Positions 42,743 to 51,090 of a stretch of 64,000 bases of DNA are shown here, piece by piece. A model generated the notes under the pieces. The model was not told the origin of the DNA. It ran no database searches and saw nothing but the letters and a program-made list of their open reading frames with translations. Each line of letters opens with the position of its first letter. The stretch's first letter is position 1. The position numbers and the translations under genes were made by a program. The DNA comes from JAITVB01 sp031553805 (GTDB lineage Bacteria; Bacteroidota; Bacteroidia; Bacteroidales; Rikenellaceae). The stretch is taken from NCBI GenBank assembly GCA_031553805.1, contig JAVBLC010000005.1:124001-188000 (forward strand). Reading direction: 5' to 3'.

Positions 42743-43500
42743 CCGTGGTCGGCAGCGGCCGGGTAGCCGGGGCGTTTTGCCGGCGGCTGGCCGAGTCAGG
42801 CGAAACCAACCTCCAGATTCTAGCCCGCAACGCTGACGCCGGACGAAAAATCGCGAACGAAACCGGTGCCGTTTTTCAGCATACCCCGCAAGCGCTTGCC
42901 CCCTCGGCCATTTACATCATCGCCGTTTCCGACCGGGCCATCCGGGAAGTATCGGAAACGCTCGAACCGGGCGACGGATTGGTCGTTCATACGTCGGGAA
43001 GCTGCGCGCTCGATGAACTTTCATCCCGGATCGCACGGCGCGGGGCGCTCTATCCGCTGCAAACTTTTGGGAACACACAGAACGTTGATTTCGAAAAGGT
43101 ACCGCTGTTTATCGAAACTGAATATGCAGCCGATTTCCCTGAACTGGAACTGTTTGCCCGACGGTTGTCGGGATCGGTTTCGCCCTGTGACAGCGAGCAG
43201 AGGCAGCAAATGCACGTAGCGGCCGTTTTCGTCTGCAATTTCGTGAACCACCTCTACGCCATCGGCGAACAGTTGATGGAGCGCAACGAGCTCGATTTCG
43301 GGTTGTTGCGCCCACTGATCGAACAGACGGCGGCACAAGTGGCCGCGGGTTCGCCCGCTGACCTGCAAACAGGCCCTGCCGTGCGCGGCGACCGTTTCAT
43401 CATCGAGCGCCATCTCGAAGCCCTACGTCACGACCCGGACTGGCAACGCATCTACGAACTACTCACGAAAAGCATTATAAACACACCGAAAAATGGGTAA
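42724..43500 (+). CDS. Rossmann-like/DUF2520 domain protein
   Basis: A 258-residue NAD(P)-binding protein. The Rossmann motif GSGRVAGAF lies near residue 10, and the C-terminal half is a helical domain of the DUF2520 type, as in some 6-phosphogluconate dehydrogenase-like proteins (QMHVAAVFVCNFVNHLYAIGE). The substrate is unknown. In Bacteroidales it is often placed before the KdsC-like phosphatase, as here, and the two overlap by eight bases. The start overlaps the YihY gene end, so the three genes are one operon. Confidence 0.85.
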   Translation: MRRTGVTVVGSGRVAGAFCRRLAESGETNLQILARNADAGRKIANETGAVFQHTPQALAPSAIYIIAVSDRAIREVSETLEPGDGLVVHTSGSCALDELSSRIARRGALYPLQTFGNTQNVDFEKVPLFIETEYAADFPELELFARRLSGSVSPCDSEQRQQMHVAAVFVCNFVNHLYAIGEQLMERNELDFGLLRPLIEQTAAQVAAGSPADLQTGPAVRGDRFIIERHLEALRHDPDWQRIYELLTKSIINTPKNG

Positions 43501-44032
43501 TTTCAAGGAAGACCTGGCCGGGGTACGCGCTTTTGTATTCGACGTCGACGGCGTATTCACCGACGGCAACATCACGGTCACACCCGACAACGACTTCATC
43601 CGCACCTACAACGCCAAGGACGGCTTTGCAATGAAATACCTCACCCGTATCGCCACCCACCCCGTGGCGATCATTACCGCCGGGCTGGGCAACTCACTGA
43701 TGACGCGTTTCCGGATGCTCGGCGTGGAGGACGTTTACACAAATTGCCACGAAAAACTGCGGGCGATGGACGAATTTATGGCCAAACACGGCCTACGCTA
43801 CGAAGAAGTGCTTTATATGGGCGACGACATTCCCGACCTCGAACCGATGGCGCGGGTCGGATTTCCGGTGTGCCCGGCCGACGCAGTGCAGGAAATCGTC
43901 GCCATCTCGCGCTATGTGTCGGGCTACAATGGCGGACGGGGCTGCGTGCGCGACGTGATCGAGCAGGTGCTGCGCTCGCAAGGCGCATGGGCGGTACCCC
44001 CCGGAGGTGGGGCCCGGCGCCCGGAACGTTGA
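43493..44032 (+). CDS. KdsC-like HAD phosphatase (3-deoxy-D-manno-octulosonate 8-phosphate phosphatase family)
   Basis: A 179-residue type III HAD phosphatase. Asp17 and Asp19 in FDVDGVFTDG are the nucleophile and acid. IITAGLGNS gives motif II, the Lys in HEKLRAMDEF is the motif III candidate, and GDDIPDLEPM gives the metal aspartates. The family removes phosphate from Kdo 8-phosphate for lipopolysaccharide synthesis, but close relatives act on other 3-deoxy sugar acids. The C-terminal GAWAVPPGGGARRPER is encoded by the dispersed repeat and is probably not ancestral. It ends the yihY operon, before a terminator. Confidence 0.88.
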   Translation: MGNFKEDLAGVRAFVFDVDGVFTDGNITVTPDNDFIRTYNAKDGFAMKYLTRIATHPVAIITAGLGNSLMTRFRMLGVEDVYTNCHEKLRAMDEFMAKHGLRYEEVLYMGDDIPDLEPMARVGFPVCPADAVQEIVAISRYVSGYNGGRGCVRDVIEQVLRSQGAWAVPPGGGARRPER

Positions 44033-44038
44033 CTTTGA
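44007..44038 (+). repeat. Dispersed gene-end repeat, copy 7 (inside the end of the KdsC-like gene)
   Basis: It opens GTGGGGCCCGGCGCCCGG and continues AACGTTGACTTTGA. It matches the yigZ copy at 24 of 32 positions by direct comparison. It encodes the final residues and stop of the KdsC-like phosphatase. Confidence 0.65.
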
Positions 44039-44052
44039 CCGGGCAATGATCA

Positions 44053-44091
44053 AAAAAATGCGGCATACACTCTCGTGTGTGCCGCATTTTT
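44053..44091 (+). terminator. Terminator after the KdsC-like gene
   Basis: AATGCGGCATACAC pairs with GTGTGTGCCGCATT with a TCTC loop and is followed by T residues. Confidence 0.9.
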
Positions 44092-44115
44092 ATGCTCGAC
44101 AGCATAAAAATTCAC

Positions 44116-44123
44116 TACCTTTG
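44116..44123 (+). promoter_or_regulatory. Candidate -7 element for the Crp/Fnr gene
   Basis: TACCTTTG is an exact TAnnTTTG match, 22 bases before the ATG. No TTTG is seen at the ideal -33 place. Confidence 0.6.
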
Positions 44124-44145
44124 TCCAAACACACGTTCACTGTCT

Positions 44146-44862
44146 ATGGCCGAAATGCCTGTTCATACGCCTGCTGTCGCTCAGGAAGCAGAATACAAAA
44201 ACTTGTTTTTCACTCTTTTTCCCAACCTGGGCGAAGAGCAGATACGTGCGATAAAATCGGAAATCCAGATCCAGACCGTCCGCAAGGGCGGTTTTATCTA
44301 CCGCGAGGACGACACCCCGCAGGGGTTTTTATGTTTACTGCACGGGAGCGCTAAAGTAGTGACCGCCGGGGTAACGGGCCGCAGCCAGATCATCCGTCTG
44401 GTCAAACCGATCGGCATCCTGGGTTACCGCGCCCTGTTCGCCGGGGAAAACTACCGTTTCTCGGCCAAGGCGCTCGACGAAAGCGTGATCGGGTTTATCG
44501 AAAAAACAGCCTTTTTCCGGATCGTGCGTTCGAACGGCGAGGTGGCGCTGCACATCCTGCGGGCAATCGCCGGAGAGCTGGGCGTGTCGAACATCCGCAC
44601 GGTAGCCCTCACCCAGAAATATATACGTGGGCGGCTGGCCGATTCGCTGCTGTTCCTGATCGGACTCTACGGCCTCACGGACGACGGCCTGCTGGCCGTA
44701 TCGCTCTCACGCGAGGACCTGGCTCAACTGTCGTCGATGACCACCTCGAACGCCATCCGCACCCTGTCCGCTTTTGCCTCGGAAGGCGTGATCGCCCTGA
44801 TCGGAAAACGCATAAAGATCGTCGACCGCCCCCGCCTCGAAAAGATCAGCGAACGGGGGTGA
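44146..44862 (+). CDS. Crp/Fnr family transcriptional regulator
   Basis: A 238-residue regulator with an N-terminal cyclic-nucleotide-binding-like beta-roll (about residues 40-130: RKGGFIYREDDTPQGFLCLLHGSAKVV and RSQIIRLVKPIGILGYRAL) and a C-terminal winged-helix (VSLSREDLAQLSSMTTSNAIRTLSAFASEGVIAL). It has no N-terminal cysteine cluster like FNR, so oxygen sensing by iron-sulphur cluster is unlikely. The effector is unknown. The ATG at 44146 fits the promoter. The gene is alone between the KdsC terminator and the convergent lipoprotein unit. Confidence 0.93.
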   Translation: MAEMPVHTPAVAQEAEYKNLFFTLFPNLGEEQIRAIKSEIQIQTVRKGGFIYREDDTPQGFLCLLHGSAKVVTAGVTGRSQIIRLVKPIGILGYRALFAGENYRFSAKALDESVIGFIEKTAFFRIVRSNGEVALHILRAIAGELGVSNIRTVALTQKYIRGRLADSLLFLIGLYGLTDDGLLAVSLSREDLAQLSSMTTSNAIRTLSAFASEGVIALIGKRIKIVDRPRLEKISERG

Positions 44863-44888
44863 TCCAGAAAAAGTAATCGTTGAAAACA

Positions 44889-44910
44889 GAAAAAGCGGCA
44901 CAATGCCGCT
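44889..44910 (-). terminator. Terminator of the small-lipoprotein cluster
   Basis: AGCGGCA pairs with TGCCGCT around three bases. The minus-strand product ends in a T-run, so it most likely stops the cluster transcribed leftward, and the convergent Crp/Fnr gene could share the stem. Confidence 0.65.
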
Positions 44911-44928
44911 CCTATCCCTGACTATCCG

Positions 44929-45435
44929 TCAATAATACCTTACGGGCCTTAGCAGTCTGAGTATAACATAGTGCGCCAGCAAGGCTACAACAATCAACAT
45001 CACCACGCCTGTCGGAGTGACGCTCCACGCTGCAAAACAAAACAACGACACGAAGGCCGCTGCAGCAAACAGCACAATATCAATGACGATAAATTTTATT
45101 CTTTGGGAAAATACGGGCTTAATAAAGATCGCAACCAACAATAATTCAATCAGGCAAAATGCGAGTGTTTCTCCCCAAAGCCCCATGCATTCAAATGATT
45201 CCTGTCTTTTGTCAAATGCTGAAACCATTTTATATTGCGCCTCATTCTCGACCTCATTGATGCCGAGCGGCGGGCATCCGAAATAAAATTCATACGTCGG
45301 TGGTATTTTGATGAATAGATGACTGCCTTCTCCAAATTCACTATCCAGATTAATGACCCCGACAAAAAAGAATATTATTACAGATAATAATCCTATAAAT
45401 ATATTTCTGGCTTTGGAGGGAGTGCTAACACTCAC
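44929..45435 (-). CDS. Membrane protein of unknown function
   Basis: A 168-residue protein with about four hydrophobic segments (residues 11-27, 88-106, 112-132 and 138-160) and a larger hydrophilic loop of about 55 residues between the first two, which carries two Cys (GCPP and ECMG). I recognise no family. It begins with GTG, whose bases overlap the stop of the lipoprotein before it, so it is translationally coupled to the lipoprotein cluster. It may serve as a membrane partner for those lipoproteins, which is inferred from the coupling alone. Confidence 0.65.
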   Translation of the reverse strand: MSVSTPSKARNIFIGLLSVIIFFFVGVINLDSEFGEGSHLFIKIPPTYEFYFGCPPLGINEVENEAQYKMVSAFDKRQESFECMGLWGETLAFCLIELLLVAIFIKPVFSQRIKFIVIDIVLFAAAAFVSLFCFAAWSVTPTGVVMLIVVALLAHYVILRLLRPVRYY

Positions 45436-45971
45436 GGCTTGAAATTGTAAAAATAGCAGACCATCGTTTCATAGAATTCCCCGACGTACTCCCCCTTGAT
45501 CCTCTTGCCGTTGGTTAACTGGAAGTCGAAAGCGACCTGCTGCGGCGCATTGCCCTTGCATTTGACCGTGACCGTCCCGCCCGAAATGCCGTTGTCTTTG
45601 AGCGAAGCGCTCTCGGCGTAATAGGTAAAATCGCCGTAAGAGAATCCCATATACCAAGTCTCCGGCCGAGAAGTGTCCGGTTTAAGCGTATGGGTAGCGC
45701 CATCCAGGAAATTTTCAGGCAAGGAAAAATGCACATTGAGCAAACCGGCGATCAGGTCGACATACAACTGCTGCGTCGACGGATGGACATAGTAGTGGCC
45801 CCGGGTAGCCGCATAACGCACATTTTCGTAAAGCACGTAATTGGTTCCTTGCGGTTCCTGAGCCTTGAGTTCGTCGACGTCATCTGTCATTCCCAACGAA
45901 CACGAAACCGTCCCGACCGCTAGCAGCAGAGAGAAAGCGATCAATATGAGGTAAAACCGTTTGTTTTTCAT
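45432..45971 (-). CDS. Small lipoprotein, cluster member 4
   Basis: A 179-residue lipoprotein (Cys24 in GTVSCSLG). The body is beta-rich (YVHPSTQQLYVDLIAGLLNVHF, YMGFSYGDFTYYAESA). The C-terminal part ends FDFQLTNGKRIKGEYVGEFYE, with the GK-x-[IL]-x-G-x-Y-x-G-x-F signature common to all four neighbours. The upstream open frame crosses into the preceding gene, so the ATG at 45971 is preferred. The end is coupled to the membrane protein. The family is not known to me. Confidence 0.75.
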   Translation of the reverse strand: MKNKRFYLILIAFSLLLAVGTVSCSLGMTDDVDELKAQEPQGTNYVLYENVRYAATRGHYYVHPSTQQLYVDLIAGLLNVHFSLPENFLDGATHTLKPDTSRPETWYMGFSYGDFTYYAESASLKDNGISGGTVTVKCKGNAPQQVAFDFQLTNGKRIKGEYVGEFYETMVCYFYNFKP

Positions 45972-46017
45972 CGACAGGTATTGTTCAGTGCGAATGTAAA
46001 GATTTTCTCTGAAAAAA

Positions 46018-46479
46018 CTAATTCCCGGTATATAAAACCTCAAACGGACCGGAATAGTGCCCCCATATCGTTTTTCCATTCAAAAGCACGACCTGGAAAT
46101 CAACCCGGAAGAATCCGTCTCCCATAAAAGCCTGAGATTTGCAGTCAAAATAGCCGCCGGTTATTTTCAATCCTTCTTCAAGCGGAGCGGAAAGAACGAC
46201 GGACATATCGCTTTTCGATGACAAACCTACCTTTTTCCCGATCCACTCGGACGGAAATTCAAGGGTAAGTTGGACTCCTTCGGCAATAAATGTAATGTCA
46301 GTACGATTCGATTGATGGCCGCTCCATATAAGCACCTTCTCAATGCCATAAACCTGGCCGTCATATCCGATCCCGGAAATATAACAAATCTCAACGTCGT
46401 CCTTCCCGGCCTTTGAGCACGAGGTAGTGCCCGCACCCAGTGCCAGGAACAGCACCGTCCACACAAAAAACTTTCTCAT
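46018..46479 (-). CDS. Small lipoprotein, cluster member 3
   Basis: A 153-residue lipoprotein (Cys21 in GTTSCSKAG). It is beta-rich and ends VDFQVVLLNGKTIWGHYSGPFEV, matching the other cluster members in the final motif. The strand pattern, including LEFPSEWIGKKVGLSS, resembles LENFLDG and VPHAWVG in the neighbours, where a substituent of strand and Trp/Ile-Gly turn recurs. The ATG at 46479 gives the lipoprotein signal. There is a 46-base gap to member 4 and 30 bases from member 2. Confidence 0.75.
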   Translation of the reverse strand: MRKFFVWTVLFLALGAGTTSCSKAGKDDVEICYISGIGYDGQVYGIEKVLIWSGHQSNRTDITFIAEGVQLTLEFPSEWIGKKVGLSSKSDMSVVLSAPLEEGLKITGGYFDCKSQAFMGDGFFRVDFQVVLLNGKTIWGHYSGPFEVLYTGN

Positions 46480-46509
46480 CGGTTCCTCTGTTTTAGGGTT
46501 TTCAATCAT

Positions 46510-46965
46510 TCAGTCGACGACCGCCACCGGGAAAGTTCCGCTGCAACTGCCCAACAGGCGCTTGCCGCTTTCGAGGCAGACGTCGAACGACACTTCGAAA
46601 TAGTCGTAGCCCGAACGTCGCCACGTAATCCGTCCGTCGACGATCTCACCCGGTTCAGTGTTATTGGCCGAGAGAACGAGATCATCAAGGTTGATGTTGA
46701 CCCGCCAGGCATGTTCTTCGCCCGGAATCAAGTCGACGCTCTTCCCCTTGTCGGGAACATAAAAGTCGAGATACTGGACTTCCTGTTGCCCGTAGCTGGA
46801 CAAATGGAAAGAGTTGTAGCCATATTTGGCGTCATGGACTCCATACTTCTTCCCGTCATAGGAGAAAGATCCCGTCACACTGTCGTCGCTATCGAGGCAC
46901 GAAGAGAACATCGCGACCACCATAACGGAAACGGCCACCACAAAAAATAATCGGTTGGTTTTCAT
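46510..46965 (-). CDS. Small lipoprotein, cluster member 2
   Basis: A 151-residue lipoprotein (Cys23 in MFSSCLDSD). It shares with the other members the order lipobox, acidic linker, beta-rich body and the final signature, here LESGKRLLGSCSGTF with Cys in place of Tyr. A block EEHAWRVNINLDD aligns with VPHAWVGRKIDLK of member 1. The function is unknown. The genes follow each other on one strand with short gaps, so they form an operon with member 1 first. Confidence 0.75.
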   Translation of the reverse strand: MKTNRLFFVVAVSVMVVAMFSSCLDSDDSVTGSFSYDGKKYGVHDAKYGYNSFHLSSYGQQEVQYLDFYVPDKGKSVDLIPGEEHAWRVNINLDDLVLSANNTEPGEIVDGRITWRRSGYDYFEVSFDVCLESGKRLLGSCSGTFPVAVVD

Positions 46966-46997
46966 CGCTTTTATCGGGAATCATCCCCTTGTAGTTA

Positions 46998-47492
46998 TTA
47001 TTCTGAGGCCATCGTAAATTTGCCGGCATACGTCCCCCGGATCTCCTTTCCATCGGTAAACCGGACGTAACAATCAAACCGGTATTCGTCGTCATCTTCT
47101 CCTATCTGTTTGGTATATACATACCCCTCGGCAATATCTCCGGTTTCACCCAGAAGCCCCTTACCGGTATAACCCGTATTTCCATCATTAAGGAACAGGT
47201 ATACATACCACGAAGGGGAGTCTGAAGTTGTTTTCAAATCGATCTTCCGGCCGACCCAAGCGTGAGGCACCCCTATGTTGAAAAAGATTTCTCCTGTTTT
47301 TCTGAATTCAAAGTGGGTACGGCCTGCATGGGTCGCGACATTATAGACCTCGTCGGCCGTATAGGCCTTGTAGTCGTATTCAAAAACGGGAATGCGGGAA
47401 TAATCCCCATCCTCATCGGAACAGGAAGCAAACGACAAACAAAAAACTAACGATAAGAGCGCCGGCAACCAAAGCAAGTTTCTTGTTTTCAT
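46998..47492 (-). CDS. Small lipoprotein, cluster member 1
   Basis: A 164-residue lipoprotein (Cys24 in SFASCSDED) and the first gene of the cluster. The beta-rich body includes IFFNIGVPHAWVGRKIDLKTTSD, and the end reads YVRFTDGKEIRGTYAGKF, the cluster signature. The four proteins are alike in size and plan but so divergent in the body that only the lipobox region, the HAW/EWIGKK-type turn and the C-terminal motif align by eye. The TTG two codons upstream is possible, but ATG at 47492 is preferred. Confidence 0.75.
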   Translation of the reverse strand: MKTRNLLWLPALLSLVFCLSFASCSDEDGDYSRIPVFEYDYKAYTADEVYNVATHAGRTHFEFRKTGEIFFNIGVPHAWVGRKIDLKTTSDSPSWYVYLFLNDGNTGYTGKGLLGETGDIAEGYVYTKQIGEDDDEYRFDCYVRFTDGKEIRGTYAGKFTMASE

Positions 47493-47559
47493 CTCCAACA
47501 GTTGTTTCGGTTAGTTTTAAATTAGATGCGCAGAAACAGCAAAGCGCTGCATTGCAAAA

Positions 47560-47598
47560 TAAAAAAACCGGAGCCGCACCTTTACGGCACGGCCCCGG
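47560..47598 (-). terminator. Terminator of the RND efflux operon
   Basis: On the minus strand CCGGGGCCGTGCC pairs, with G-T wobbles, to GGTGCGGCTCCGG around GTAAA, followed by seven T residues. It lies 20 bases after the stop of the PII-like gene. Confidence 0.8.
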
Positions 47599-47617
47599 CA
47601 ACATACGAGGAAGAATG

Positions 47618-47911
47618 TTAGAGTTGGTTCACGATGTCCCAGACGAAGGCCCGGGTGCCCTGCTGCTCGGTTTTCGCATCGAGTTTGCGGAGCGCTTCGA
47701 GCAGCGGCTCGATCTTCTCGTCGTCGACGATCGCCAGGATCGCCGTGTTGAGCGAGGGCCAGGTGTGGGTGCCGTAGTGGGGTTCGCCCATGTCCGAGCC
47801 GCGGCCTTTTACGTTTTCCCACTGCGTAAACCCTTTGATGCGCAATTTGTCCAGGATGACCATCACCGCTTCGGTGAGCGCCTGGTGGTAGCTGATGAAT
47901 ATCGCTTTCAT
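47618..47911 (-). CDS. PII-like/CutA-like small protein of the efflux operon
   Basis: A 97-residue protein with the beta-alpha-beta plan of PII/GlnK and CutA proteins: MKAIFISYHQALTEAVMVILDKLRIKGFTQW, then a loop (GRGSDMGEPHYGTHTWPSL) and the strand LNTAILAIVDDEKIEPLLEALRKLD. Similar small proteins follow RND genes in other Bacteroidetes. The longer loop where PII binds targets is rich in His, Asp and Gly, which suggests metal or nucleotide binding. A role as a cytosolic sensor that modulates the pump is an inference. It lies 21 bases after the RND gene, before the operon terminator. Confidence 0.7.
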   Translation of the reverse strand: MKAIFISYHQALTEAVMVILDKLRIKGFTQWENVKGRGSDMGEPHYGTHTWPSLNTAILAIVDDEKIEPLLEALRKLDAKTEQQGTRAFVWDIVNQL

Positions 47912-47932
47912 AATCTTTTCTTTGCTTGCGGG

Positions 47933-50900
47933 TTAATCCTGTTCGATCAGTTTCTGCATGCGCTTGCGTTCGCGGCGCATCCGCTGGGACCCGAACATCG
48001 TGTACACCACCGGGATAACCAGCAGGGTCAGGATGGTCGAGAAGGTCAACCCCCCGATCACGGCAATCCCCATCGGGCGCCACACTTCCGAGCCTTCGCC
48101 CTGGCCGATAGCCAGCGGCAACATCCCGAGGATAGTGGTGAGCGAGGTCATCAACACCGGGCGCAGACGCGACTTACCCGAGGCGATCACCGCCTGGAAG
48201 AGCGAATTTCCGCGTTCCATGAGCAGGTTGGTAAAGTCGACCATCACGATCCCGTTCTTCACCACGATCCCTACGAGCATGATGGCACCGATCAGGGCGA
48301 TCACGCTCAGCGAACTGCCGGTGAGCCATAGCGCGAGGAACACCCCGGTGAAGGCGAAGGGCAGCGAGAAGAGGATGATGAAAGGCATCCGGAACGACTC
48401 GAACTGCGTAGCCATCACGATGTAAACCAGAATGATGATCAGCACGAGCAGCATCATCAGATCGCCAAACGACTCCTGTTGGTCTTCGTACGACCCCCCG
48501 ATTTCGACATAAACGTCTTCGGGTATGTCCGTGCTGGCAATGATCTCCTGGATGCCGCCCACCACCTCGCTCAGGGCTGCGCCCGAGAGGGTGACATTGA
48601 TCCCGATCATACGCTGGCGGTTCTCGCGTTCGATTACCGGCGGAGCAAAGTCTTCGACCACGGTCGCCACTTCCTTCAGGCGGATCGGGCGGCCCGCGTT
48701 GTTATACACCGTGATGTTCTCGATGTCCTCGACGCTGGTACGGAAAGGCTCGTCATAGCGCACAATGATCTTATACTCGTCACCGTCCTCACGGTATTTC
48801 GACGCTTCGAGGCCGTTGATGCGGTTGCGGACAAACTGTGCCACGGTAGCCGTATTGAGACCGTAATAGCCCAGGCGTTCGCGGTCGAAGCGAATCTGGT
48901 ATTCAGGACGCATATCGTCGCGGCTCAACAGCACGTCGGTCGCCCCTTTCACATTCCTGATCTTGGCTTGCAGCTCCTTGGCCAGGGCTTCGGTTTCGAA
49001 CATGTCGTAACCAAAGAGCTTGACCGTGATGTCGGCGCTGCCGGACATCCCGCCGCTGCTGCCCGTCGTGACGGAGAACTTGTCTACTTCGGCGATCCGT
49101 GAAAAGTCGACACGCATGCTGTCGCCAATCTCGAAGATACTCCGCTCACGCTCGGAGCTCGAGGGCAGGCTCATCATCAGGTTGATGATGTGGTTGCCGG
49201 TGGTTTGCATCGCGGCGAACGCGTTGTCAGCATCGGCGCTACCCGTACTGGTCGAAAGCAGCTCCACCTCGGGGTACTTGGACTGGATAATCGAGTCGAT
49301 CTCGCGGGCAATGGCCATCGAATACTCGACACTCACGCCCTGCTGCAGGTTAATCGAGGCGCTGATGCGGCCGTCGTCGCTCTTGGGAAAGAAGTCGGCC
49401 GGCACCCGGGTGACCAGGAAGAGGCTCGATCCGAAGATCGCCACCGCCACTACCATCACCACCGTGCGGTGTTTCACCGACCAGGTCAGGATACGGGCAT
49501 AGAATTCGTCGAGCCAGTCGAGGAACTTATCGATCGGCTTGAACAGGACGCCCAGCCCCTTGTAGGTGTGTGTCGACTGGAACTTGAGCATGATCGAGGT
49601 CAGCATCGGGGTTAACGTGATCGCCGCAATGGTCGACACGGTGATCACCAACGAAACGATCCATCCCAGCTCCTTGAACATGATCCCGGCCATCCCGCCG
49701 AGCATCGTCAACGGCATAAACACGGCCAACACGGTCAGCGTCGTGGCAATCACCGCCAGCCACACTTCGTTGGTCGCATAAACCGAAGCCTCGCGCGGCG
49801 TACTCCCGCGTTCGATATGTTTTGTAATATTCTCCAATACCACGATCGCATCGTCGACGACCATCCCGATCGCTATGGAGAGCGAACTGAGCGAGATGAT
49901 ATTCAACGAACTACCTGTTGCATAAAGGTATATGAACGACACGACGAGCGAAATTGGGATCGTCAGCACGATGATGAACGTCGCCCTCCAGCGCCCCAGG
50001 AAGAACAGCACGACGAGCACCACGAAGAGGAAGGCGAACATCACCGTCTCGCTCAGGCTGTTGATACTATTCTTGATCGAGTCCGAAAGGTCGATCACCA
50101 CCCCCAATTGCACATCGGGCGGCAGTGTTTTTTGAATGTCGGGCAGCGCCTGGGTCACCTGGTCGGCGATATCCACCGTGTTCGCCCCGGATTGCTTTTG
50201 GATGATAATGCGCACCCCTTGTTGGCCGTTGATGCGTTCGTCCATCGTCACCTTGCGGAGGGTGTCCTTGATCGTGGCCACGTCCGTGAGGTAGATGAAG
50301 CGCCCCCCCTGGTTGGCCACCACCACGCCGTTGAGTTCGGCGCTGGCGTCGAATTCGCCCGTCGAACGGATGCTGATCGTCTGGCGGCCGATGTCGAGCG
50401 TACCGCCCGGCAGGTCGATGTTTTCGGCGGCGATGATCTGGCCGATGCCCTCCACAGTGAGGTTATAGGCTTCGAGCTTGTTCGGGTCGACGTTAACCTG
50501 CACCTCGCGGATGGGCGACCCCATCACACTCACCGCCCCCACCCCGTCGATGTGGTTGAGCCGGTTGACCAGTTTTTCGTCGAGGATCTTGTTCAGTGCC
50601 GGGTAACTTTCGTCGGCCGTCGCATAGAGAATAATCGCCGGGATCATGCTCGACGAGATCTTAAAGATCATCGGGGTTTCGACCTCATCGGGCAGGTAGG
50701 ACTGTACACGGCCGATCACGTCGCGGATATCGTTCGACGCCTCGGTCAGGTCAGACCCCCACTCGAATTCGAGCGAAACAACCGATACGTTGTCCGATGA
50801 CTTGGTGGTCATCTTCTTGAGGTTCTCCACCGTGTTGAGGTTGTCCTCCAACACGCGGGTCACGTTGGTTTCGATATCCGCAGCGTTGGCGCCCGGATAA

Positions 50901-51049
50901 GAGGTGATCACCGAAATGGCCGGAATGTCCATCTCGGGGTAGAAGTCGATGGCCAGGTTCTTCAACGAGAAGAGCCCGAAGACCACCACCCCCACAAAGA
51001 TCAGGATCGTCGATATGGGTTTCCTTACGGAAGCTTCGTATATTTTCAT
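47933..51049 (-). CDS. RND efflux transporter, inner-membrane pump
   Basis: A 1038-residue HAE1-type pump with two repeats of six helices plus periplasmic docking and porter domains. Visible hallmarks include the first helix RKPISTILIFVGVVVFGLF, SLSIAIGMVVDDAIVVLENI (the TM4 proton-relay Asp pair), GGMAGIMFKELGWIVSL and the late LIGAIMLVGIVVKNGIVMVDFTNLL. It uses the proton gradient to expel drugs, bile salts or similar compounds through an adaptor and TolC channel. The operon order is TetR, TolC, MFP, RND, PII-like. The substrate cannot be read from the sequence. Confidence 0.96.
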   Translation of the reverse strand: MKIYEASVRKPISTILIFVGVVVFGLFSLKNLAIDFYPEMDIPAISVITSYPGANAADIETNVTRVLEDNLNTVENLKKMTTKSSDNVSVVSLEFEWGSDLTEASNDIRDVIGRVQSYLPDEVETPMIFKISSSMIPAIILYATADESYPALNKILDEKLVNRLNHIDGVGAVSVMGSPIREVQVNVDPNKLEAYNLTVEGIGQIIAAENIDLPGGTLDIGRQTISIRSTGEFDASAELNGVVVANQGGRFIYLTDVATIKDTLRKVTMDERINGQQGVRIIIQKQSGANTVDIADQVTQALPDIQKTLPPDVQLGVVIDLSDSIKNSINSLSETVMFAFLFVVLVVLFFLGRWRATFIIVLTIPISLVVSFIYLYATGSSLNIISLSSLSIAIGMVVDDAIVVLENITKHIERGSTPREASVYATNEVWLAVIATTLTVLAVFMPLTMLGGMAGIMFKELGWIVSLVITVSTIAAITLTPMLTSIMLKFQSTHTYKGLGVLFKPIDKFLDWLDEFYARILTWSVKHRTVVMVVAVAIFGSSLFLVTRVPADFFPKSDDGRISASINLQQGVSVEYSMAIAREIDSIIQSKYPEVELLSTSTGSADADNAFAAMQTTGNHIINLMMSLPSSSERERSIFEIGDSMRVDFSRIAEVDKFSVTTGSSGGMSGSADITVKLFGYDMFETEALAKELQAKIRNVKGATDVLLSRDDMRPEYQIRFDRERLGYYGLNTATVAQFVRNRINGLEASKYREDGDEYKIIVRYDEPFRTSVEDIENITVYNNAGRPIRLKEVATVVEDFAPPVIERENRQRMIGINVTLSGAALSEVVGGIQEIIASTDIPEDVYVEIGGSYEDQQESFGDLMMLLVLIIILVYIVMATQFESFRMPFIILFSLPFAFTGVFLALWLTGSSLSVIALIGAIMLVGIVVKNGIVMVDFTNLLMERGNSLFQAVIASGKSRLRPVLMTSLTTILGMLPLAIGQGEGSEVWRPMGIAVIGGLTFSTILTLLVIPVVYTMFGSQRMRRERKRMQKLIEQD

Positions 51050-51090
51050 AGTTGTCTGCTAAAAAGCTTTTTTCGGAATTTGGGCAGTGG

